From the NCBI RefSeq assembly GCF_019891395.1, contig NZ_CP078143.1, positions 1,154,001 through 1,218,000 on the forward strand: a stretch of DNA of 64,000 nucleotides, given 5' to 3'. The stretch comes from Nitratireductor kimnyeongensis (GTDB lineage Bacteria; Pseudomonadota; Alphaproteobacteria; Rhizobiales; Rhizobiaceae). Below, piece after piece: positions 58,899-64,000 of the stretch (positions are counted from its first letter, which is position 1; each line of letters opens with the position of its first letter). The notes under the pieces were generated by a model that was not told the DNA's origin, did no database searches, and worked only from the letters and a program-made list of their open reading frames with translations. A program made the position numbers and the translations under genes.

Positions 58899-59660
58899 AT
58901 GGCAATGATGCAGGCAGCAAAGACACTTCTGGTGACAGGCGGGAGCCGCGGCATCGGCGCTGCGCTCTGTCGACTGGCGGCCAGCGCGGGATATCGTGTA
59001 GCAGTCAATTATGTCGCCAACCCTGACGCAGCCGAAACCGTGGTCCGAAATATCGAACAAGCGGGCGGCGAGGCCTTCGCCGTCAAGGCTGACATGGCCG
59101 AGGAAACCGAAATCCTGGCCATGTTTGAGGCCGTTGACCGGCGCTTTGGCCGGCTCGATGCTCTTGTCAACAATGCCGGCATCGTCGACCGCAAGGCGCG
59201 CGTCGACGAAATGGACCTCGCTCGCTTTGAGCGCATGATGCGTATCAATGTGATCGGCACGATGCTGTGCGCCCGCGAGGCGGTGAAGCGTATGTCCACA
59301 CGCCACGGCGGCAAGGGCGGTGCCATCGTCAACATATCTTCCATCGCTGCAGTGCTTGGTTCGGCAGGCGAATATGTGGATTACGCAGCCTCCAAGGCAG
59401 CGGTCGATACCTTCACAATGGGGCTCGCCCGCGAGGTCGCCGAAGAAGGCGTTCGCGTAAACGCCGTGCGGCCCGGCATCACCGATACCGAAATCCACGC
59501 CTCCGGCGGCCAGCCGGATAGGGCGCAGCGGCTTTCGGGTCTGATCCCCATGAAACGGCCTGGCACGGCAGAGGAAATCGCCCGCGCCGCGCTCTGGCTT
59601 CTCTCCGATGAGGCGTCCTACTCCACCGGCGCTATTCTCAATGTCAGCGGCGGCCGATAG
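58899..59660 (+). CDS. Short-chain dehydrogenase/reductase (SDR)
   Basis: A 253-residue classical SDR. The cofactor motif is TGGSRGIG (residues 13-20), NNAG is at 91-94, and the catalytic tetrad includes S147/S148, Y162 and K166 (YVDYAASK). Basic residues after the first strand suggest NADP preference (inference). It lies between odhB and lpdA on the same strand, which is unusual but shared with some rhizobia. It could be a glucose/ribitol-type or 3-oxoacyl reductase-like enzyme; the substrate is unknown. Start at 58899 or 58908. Confidence 0.87.
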   Translation: MAMMQAAKTLLVTGGSRGIGAALCRLAASAGYRVAVNYVANPDAAETVVRNIEQAGGEAFAVKADMAEETEILAMFEAVDRRFGRLDALVNNAGIVDRKARVDEMDLARFERMMRINVIGTMLCAREAVKRMSTRHGGKGGAIVNISSIAAVLGSAGEYVDYAASKAAVDTFTMGLAREVAEEGVRVNAVRPGITDTEIHASGGQPDRAQRLSGLIPMKRPGTAEEIARAALWLLSDEASYSTGAILNVSGGR

Positions 59661-59692
59661 CCGGCGCAACGGAATTCAGGAAAGGCAGGAAC

Positions 59693-61099
59693 ATGTCCTA
59701 TGATCTCGTCGTGATCGGCACCGGCCCCGGCGGCTATGTCTGCGCCATCAAGGCGGCTCAACTCGGCCTCAAGACGGCCGTTGTCGAGAAGCTCTCCACT
59801 CACGGCGGCACCTGCGTCAATGTCGGCTGCATTCCCTCCAAGGCGCTGCTGCACGCAACGGAAATGTTCGCGGAAGCCGGCCATGGCCTCGCCGATCTCG
59901 GCGTCGAGGTGGGCAAGCCCAAGCTCAATCTCAAAAAGATGATGGAGCACCGCGTCAAGACGGTCGAGCAGAACACCAAGGGTCTCGACTTCCTGATGAA
60001 GAAGAACAAGATCGATGTCCTTCGCGGCTTTGGCAGCATCGCCGGCAAAGGCAAGGTCAGCGTTAAGAGCGACGACGGCAAGGAACAGACTGTCGAGACG
60101 AAGAACATCGTCATCGCCACCGGTTCCGACGTCGCCGGCATTCCCGGCGTCGACGTGACGTTCGACGAGAAGGTGATCGTCTCGTCAACCGGCGCGCTGG
60201 AGCTTGCCAAAGTGCCGGAACACATGGTGGTTGTCGGCGGCGGCGTGATCGGCCTCGAGCTCGGTTCCGTCTGGGCCCGTCTCGGCGCCAAGGTGACCGT
60301 GGTCGAATATCTCGACACCATTCTTGGCGGCATGGACGGTGAGGTCGCCAAGCAGTTTCAGCGCATGCTCGGCAAGCAGGGTTTCGAGTTCAAGCTCGGC
60401 GCCAAGGTCACGGATGTGGCCAAGGCCGGCAAGGGCGCAAAGGTGACCTTTGAGCCGGCAAAGGGCGGTGATGCGGAAACCGTCGAAGCAGATGTGGTTC
60501 TTATCGCCACCGGCCGCAAGCCGTACACAGAGGGCCTTGGCCTTGATGCCGTGGGGGTGGAGCTGGATGAGCGCGGACGCGTAAAGACCGACGGGCATTT
60601 CAAGACGAATGTCGATGGCATCTACGCGATCGGCGACGTGATCGCAGGCCCGATGCTCGCGCACAAAGCCGAGGACGAAGGCGTCGCAGTGGCCGAAATC
60701 CTCGCCGGACAGGCCGGGCACGTGAACTATGATGTGATCCCTGGCGTGGTCTACACCAGCCCGGAAGTTGCATCCGTCGGTAAGACCGAAGAAGAGCTGA
60801 AAAAGGCCGGCGTGGAATACAACGCCGGCAAATTCCCCTTCTCGGCCAACGGTCGCGCCCGCTCCATGCTCAAGACCGACGGCTTCGTGAAAGTGCTTGC
60901 CGACAAGAAGACGGATCGCGTGCTGGGCGTTCACATCGTCGGCTTCGGCGCCGGCGAGATGATCCATGAGGCAGCGGTTCTGATGGAGTTCGGCGGCTCG
61001 TCGGAAGACCTGGCCCGCACCTGCCACGCACACCCCACCATGTCGGAAACGGTCAAGGAAGCGGCTCTCGCCACCTTCGCCAAGCCGATCCACATGTAA
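59693..61099 (+). CDS. lpdA: Dihydrolipoamide dehydrogenase (E3)
   Basis: FAD-dependent oxidoreductase that reoxidises dihydrolipoamide for the 2-oxoglutarate dehydrogenase complex. It has 468 residues. FAD motif [19 protein letters not shown], redox-active disulfide C41-C46 ([13 protein letters not shown]), NAD-binding [15 protein letters not shown] and the C-terminal catalytic His region [17 protein letters not shown] are seen. It ends the mdh-suc-lpd block and a terminator follows. Confidence 0.97.
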   Translation: MSYDLVVIGTGPGGYVCAIKAAQLGLKTAVVEKLSTHGGTCVNVGCIPSKALLHATEMFAEAGHGLADLGVEVGKPKLNLKKMMEHRVKTVEQNTKGLDFLMKKNKIDVLRGFGSIAGKGKVSVKSDDGKEQTVETKNIVIATGSDVAGIPGVDVTFDEKVIVSSTGALELAKVPEHMVVVGGGVIGLELGSVWARLGAKVTVVEYLDTILGGMDGEVAKQFQRMLGKQGFEFKLGAKVTDVAKAGKGAKVTFEPAKGGDAETVEADVVLIATGRKPYTEGLGLDAVGVELDERGRVKTDGHFKTNVDGIYAIGDVIAGPMLAHKAEDEGVAVAEILAGQAGHVNYDVIPGVVYTSPEVASVGKTEEELKKAGVEYNAGKFPFSANGRARSMLKTDGFVKVLADKKTDRVLGVHIVGFGAGEMIHEAAVLMEFGGSSEDLARTCHAHPTMSETVKEAALATFAKPIHM

Positions 61100-61124
61100 T
61101 CCGACAGGGATTTAAACAACGACG

Positions 61125-61157
61125 AAGCCCCGAAGCGAAAGCTTTTGGGGCTTTTTT
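61125..61157 (+). terminator. Rho-independent terminator of the TCA-cycle block
   Basis: AAGCCCCGAAGC (61125-61136), a GAAA loop and GCTTTTGGGGCTT (61141-61153) form an imperfect stem with a run of six T (61152-61157). It lies 26 nt after lpdA. Confidence 0.88.
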
Positions 61158-61359
61158 ACTCACCATCACCGGTGGGAACACTGTCGTTGACAGCCCCCGG
61201 CACCGTGGTGACATGCGGACCGAAGAGGCCGCTTCCTGAAATTGTCATGAAGACGAGTATGGCGATCACGGCGACGACGGCGCCAATCACAAACCCGCGC
61301 GTTCCCGCCGAGCTTGCGGAACGGTGTTTGGGATTCTCGTTTGGGTTTTCGTCTTGCAT
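61156..61359 (-). CDS. Small single-helix membrane protein (hypothetical)
   Basis: A 67-residue frame beginning with a charged, Asn/Pro-rich N-terminus (MQDENPNENPKHRS) and one transmembrane helix, GFVIGAVVAVIAILVFMTIS, followed by a short tail. The composition (charged N-terminus, single helix) is typical of real small rhizobial membrane proteins. The stop overlaps the end of the lpdA terminator. No family was recognised and no clear ribosome-binding site is noted. Confidence 0.6.
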   Translation of the reverse strand: MQDENPNENPKHRSASSAGTRGFVIGAVVAVIAILVFMTISGSGLFGPHVTTVPGAVNDSVPTGDGE

Positions 61360-61431
61360 GACGTCACTCCAAAAGCCCTCCCCAGCACCATCAATACGAT
61401 AACACGCGTTTAGTTAGCCGGAACCCTAAAT

Positions 61432-62505
61432 CTACCGCATCCCTTCAACGGAATAACCTTGTGCACGCAAAAGTTCGATGAGCCCTTCCTCCCCGGGGAG
61501 GTGCAACGCTCCAACGGCGATAAAGGCATTGCCCTTCTCCAGTATCGGCTGCACTCGTTCAGCCATTGTTCCATTGCGCGCTTTGACCATTGCCTGATCG
61601 AAGGCAGCGTAATCTCCCGGAGTGTCTTCCTGCTCGGGGATTGCAGCACGAATAAGTGGCCAGAACATTCCGGTTTCCCCCTCCGCATAGAGAGAGATCA
61701 TGGTTTCCATGATATCGTTGAGGCCATCACCCAGCGCCAACGTCTCCACGAGGCCTCGCACATGCATCTCCATAGGCAGAGAGGCCATGGCGTCCAGTTG
61801 CTCAACCGCCGTCTCAAGACCCAGAAGCTCTTTGCCGGCGTTTTGCGCATCCTCGGCGAGTTTAACGTCCAGGATCGGCATCCCGGCTTCCTTGCGCTGG
61901 ATTTCGCAGGCAGGCAACGCCACCAGCGAGATCAACATCCAGGGTTTCATCTTCTTCACGCTGGCAAACGGAATGCCGCGGTGCTCAAGCGCATTCGCCA
62001 CCAATTGACGCTCGGCCCCAGCCAGGTGATCTCCAAGCGTTTCCCTGCCGGTGAACATCATCAGGTCCGGACGTTTGAACATGGCCGCAGCCATTTTCGA
62101 CTGATCGAGAATATCGGTCGTTTCGATGACAACGCGTTCGGCCGCGTCGAAAGCTTCACGAGCATCGGCGGGAAGAGAAACCACGCGTGGATCACTCATA
62201 TGCATCGTGCCGAATAGATAAGAGGGCGCAAGGCCCTCCTTTTCAACCCGCCAAAGGAGTCCGCTGCCATTCGGCGTGTCCGCTGCCTGTCGTCGCACCT
62301 CTTCAAGGGCGGCCGGGTTCTCTGCGGCGAGTTCCGTCAGGAGGTTTGTGCCCGAACAGACAATCTCATCCGCCTTTGCCGGCTTTGCCATCGACAGGCC
62401 GAGGACCAGCGCCAGCAGCAGGAAAAGCGGAAAGGCAGCAGCGCACAGAAAAAGGCGGTCAACAAACTGCTCGGTCGCGGTGGTGGCTTTTGCATGCGTT
62501 TTCAT
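61432..62505 (-). CDS. TraB/GumN family protein
   Basis: A 357-residue protein of the TraB/PrgY/GumN family, with an N-terminal transmembrane or signal segment (LFLCAAAFPLFLLLALVLGL) followed by a cysteine-containing periplasmic domain. The two family motifs are APSYLFGTMHMSDPR and FIAVGALHLPGEEGLIELL, which carry the GxxH metal-ligand pair of this tiki-like fold. Family members are putative metalloproteases. It is monocistronic, leftward. Confidence 0.87.
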   Translation of the reverse strand: MKTHAKATTATEQFVDRLFLCAAAFPLFLLLALVLGLSMAKPAKADEIVCSGTNLLTELAAENPAALEEVRRQAADTPNGSGLLWRVEKEGLAPSYLFGTMHMSDPRVVSLPADAREAFDAAERVVIETTDILDQSKMAAAMFKRPDLMMFTGRETLGDHLAGAERQLVANALEHRGIPFASVKKMKPWMLISLVALPACEIQRKEAGMPILDVKLAEDAQNAGKELLGLETAVEQLDAMASLPMEMHVRGLVETLALGDGLNDIMETMISLYAEGETGMFWPLIRAAIPEQEDTPGDYAAFDQAMVKARNGTMAERVQPILEKGNAFIAVGALHLPGEEGLIELLRAQGYSVEGMR

Positions 62506-62572
62506 GGCGCCACGCTAGCGGAAAATGACGGCCAAACTGTTAATCAGCCACCGCAAATTGCGCCGAACGAGA

Positions 62573-63514
62573 TCAGGCTCGCGGATGGGCGGCGTCATAA
62601 ATTTCCAGAAGCCGGGCAGTATCCACCCCGGTGTAGACCTGCGTGGTGGAGAGGCTGGCATGGCCGAGCAACTCCTGGATCGCGCGCAAATCGCCACCCC
62701 GCCCGAGAAGATGGGTTGCAAAGGAATGCCTAAGCGCGTGGGGTGTCGCTGTCTCCGGCAGGTTGAGCGCAGAGCGCATCCGCTTAATCTCACGTTGGAT
62801 AATGGCAGGCTGCAAAGGACCGCCACGCGCGCCGCGAAAAAGCGGTTTGTCAGCCTCCAGATGGTAGGGGCAAAGGCGTTGATACTCGGCAACCGCTTCC
62901 AGGGATACCGGCAGCACCGGCACCATTCGCGTCTTGCCGCCCTTGCCGGTAATCCTGAGCCCCCCCTGACGCAGCGCCCCAAGCTGCCCACCGAGAAGCC
63001 CTAGCGCCTCTGAAATGCGAAGCCCGGCTCCATAAAGCAGCGTGAAGACGGCGGCATTCCGCGCCGCGATCCATGGTTCTTCGGCCAGTTGCCCCTCGCC
63101 AGAGGCGACCTTGCGCGCATCGGCGGCCGTCAGCGGCTTGGGTAGCGCGCGCGGCGCACGCGGCGCCTTCAGCGCTGCGGCAGCCGCCGCATTCACCAGC
63201 CCCCGTCGCTCCAGGTGACGCAGAAACGAGCGAACCCCGGCAAGCCCGCGCCCGAGCGTGCGGGCTCCCGCACCCCTGCCCCGCCGAAAGGCCAGAAAGG
63301 CGCGCAGGTCCGCCGGGCGCAACTCGGCAATGTCAGCGAGACCCGGTGCCTCGCCGCAATGCCCTGTAAGGAATTGCAGAAACTGCCGCGTGTCGCGCTC
63401 ATAGGCATCGACGGTCAGCGCGGAAAGACGCCGCTCATCGACCAGCGCGGCGAGCCAGGCTGCGCGCGCCTTGTGCAGATCGGGTTTTGCGGAAATGAGA
63501 AAATCCTGGTTCAT
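62573..63514 (-). CDS. xerC: Site-specific tyrosine recombinase XerC
   Basis: Resolves chromosome dimers with XerD at dif during division. It has 313 residues from ATG 63514; ATG 63523 is also in frame. An N-terminal SAM-like core-binding domain is followed by the catalytic domain with R166, K191, H259, R262, H285 and Y294 (motifs GLRISEALGL, HALRHSFATHLLG, LLGHASLSTTQVYTGVD). All six residues of the tyrosine-recombinase site are present. Typical XerD features are absent; the assignment to XerC is by N-terminal and C-terminal resemblance. Confidence 0.9.
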   Translation of the reverse strand: MNQDFLISAKPDLHKARAAWLAALVDERRLSALTVDAYERDTRQFLQFLTGHCGEAPGLADIAELRPADLRAFLAFRRGRGAGARTLGRGLAGVRSFLRHLERRGLVNAAAAAALKAPRAPRALPKPLTAADARKVASGEGQLAEEPWIAARNAAVFTLLYGAGLRISEALGLLGGQLGALRQGGLRITGKGGKTRMVPVLPVSLEAVAEYQRLCPYHLEADKPLFRGARGGPLQPAIIQREIKRMRSALNLPETATPHALRHSFATHLLGRGGDLRAIQELLGHASLSTTQVYTGVDTARLLEIYDAAHPRA

Positions 63515-63589
63515 GCGGCGCATTCTGAACCAGTCTGGTTAGCGAGCGGTGAAGGCAGCCGTGAGGTCGGAGCCGTTTTGCAAGAGCTG

Positions 63590-64000
63590 CTATGCGCCCT
63601 CAACCTCCTCGCGCAGCATCTCCAGCTCCAGCCATTCCTGTTCCATCGTCTCCCGGCTCGCGCGCTTTTCATCAAGCTCTTTGGAAAAGCGCTGAAACGC
63701 GGCTGCATCGCGCGTGTAGAGGTTTGGATCGGCAAGTTTTTCTTCCAGAGCAGCGATTTCGTCAGCCAACTCATCGATCTTCTTCGGCAGCGTCTCCAGC
63801 GCGAATTTCTGTTTGTAGGAAAGCTTTTTCGAGGCCGGTTTGGGCGCGGCAGCGTTGTCCGCGGGCTTCGTCTTCTGCTGCTCGGCACTGCGCGCCTTCC
63901 GCCGTTCCAGCTCTTCGCCCTTGCGCTGCGCCATCATATCTGAATAGCCGCCGGCGTACTCGATCCAGCGGCCATCGCCGGCTGGCGCGATGGTGCTTGT
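63590..64000 (-). CDS. ABC-F ATPase (Uup-like), C-terminal part
   Basis: A partial gene whose 5' end lies beyond the right edge. The visible 136 residues contain the end of the second ABC domain (STIAPAGDGRWIEYAGGYSD) and a charged coiled-coil C-terminal extension (KKLSYKQKFALETLPKKIDE). This is the Uup-type DNA/ribosome-binding C-terminal domain of ABC-F proteins, which act on the ribosome. The stop is TAG at 63590-63592. Confidence 0.85.
   Translation of the reverse strand, partial: TSTIAPAGDGRWIEYAGGYSDMMAQRKGEELERRKARSAEQQKTKPADNAAAPKPASKKLSYKQKFALETLPKKIDELADEIAALEEKLADPNLYTRDAAAFQRFSKELDEKRASRETMEQEWLELEMLREEVEGA

Overview
The window is a chromosomal segment of an alphaproteobacterium of the order Hyphomicrobiales (Rhizobiales), probably of the Phyllobacteriaceae/Brucellaceae group (Mesorhizobium- or Nitratireductor-like). 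This rests on gene order and marker genes: ruvCAB-ybgC-tolQRAB-pal, a hemC-hemD-mitofilin-hemY cluster divergent from tsaD-gpsA-yciI-EVE, an Omp19-type lipoprotein, a 6S RNA next to fau, zapE-mdh-sucCDAB-lpdA, and high GC by eye. The genus is an inference. There is no rRNA, tRNA, CRISPR array, prophage or insertion sequence, and nearly all of the window is core genome.

Layout. 1-9.6 kb: rpe, then the leftward block ruvC-ruvA-ruvB-ybgC-tolQ-tolR-tolA-tolB-pal (Holliday-junction processing plus the Tol-Pal envelope machine), a TauE/SafE transporter and a DUF1465 gene whose upstream region carries two perfect CtrA-type boxes. 9.9-15.9 kb: an acyl-CoA synthetase, a second TauE/SafE protein, a ThiE-like protein, a Sel1-repeat protein, efp and an inositol-monophosphatase-family gene. 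16.1-25.6 kb: a MotA/TolQ-like and OmpA/MotB-like stator pair, an M32 carboxypeptidase, a GntR/FCD regulator with a clear operator before an iodotyrosine-deiodinase-like nitroreductase, an ABC exporter, rpmE, a frameshifted SelW-like gene, yebC and a metallo-beta-lactamase-fold protein. 25.7-32.6 kb: terC, ymdB, fau, 6S RNA, a MoxR ATPase and its VWA partner separated by a GNAT and an HNH gene, a glutamine amidotransferase and a TerB-domain protein.

32.7-48.5 kb: hemY, mitofilin-like, hemD and hemC leftward; tsaD, gpsA, yciI-like, EVE and an ETF-beta-type lysine methyltransferase rightward; DUF1761, an XRE regulator and a SulP transporter; then dapF-mtaB-ftsY-ispZ leftward. ftsY is the most unusual gene here. 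Its acidic N-terminal region contains 53 Glu-Pro dipeptides encoded by a 320-bp hexanucleotide microsatellite, plus three in-frame palindromic repeats. 48.5-61.1 kb: DUF1328, an Omp19-like lipoprotein, zapE and the TCA block mdh-sucC-sucD-sucA-odhB-SDR-lpdA, in which odhB encodes two lipoyl domains and retains a strong ribosome-binding site and ATG before the second. 61.1-64 kb: a small membrane protein, a TraB/GumN protein, xerC and the C-terminal end of an ABC-F protein.

Most genes serve housekeeping roles: envelope energisation and division, haem synthesis, TCA-cycle energy metabolism, translation, DNA repair and chromosome-dimer resolution. I found no convincing new multi-gene system. The best leads are the expanded ftsY N-region, the two-lipoyl odhB with an internal start, the stator-like pair outside the Tol and flagellar contexts, the interrupted MoxR/VWA locus, the paired CtrA boxes and the SelW frameshift.
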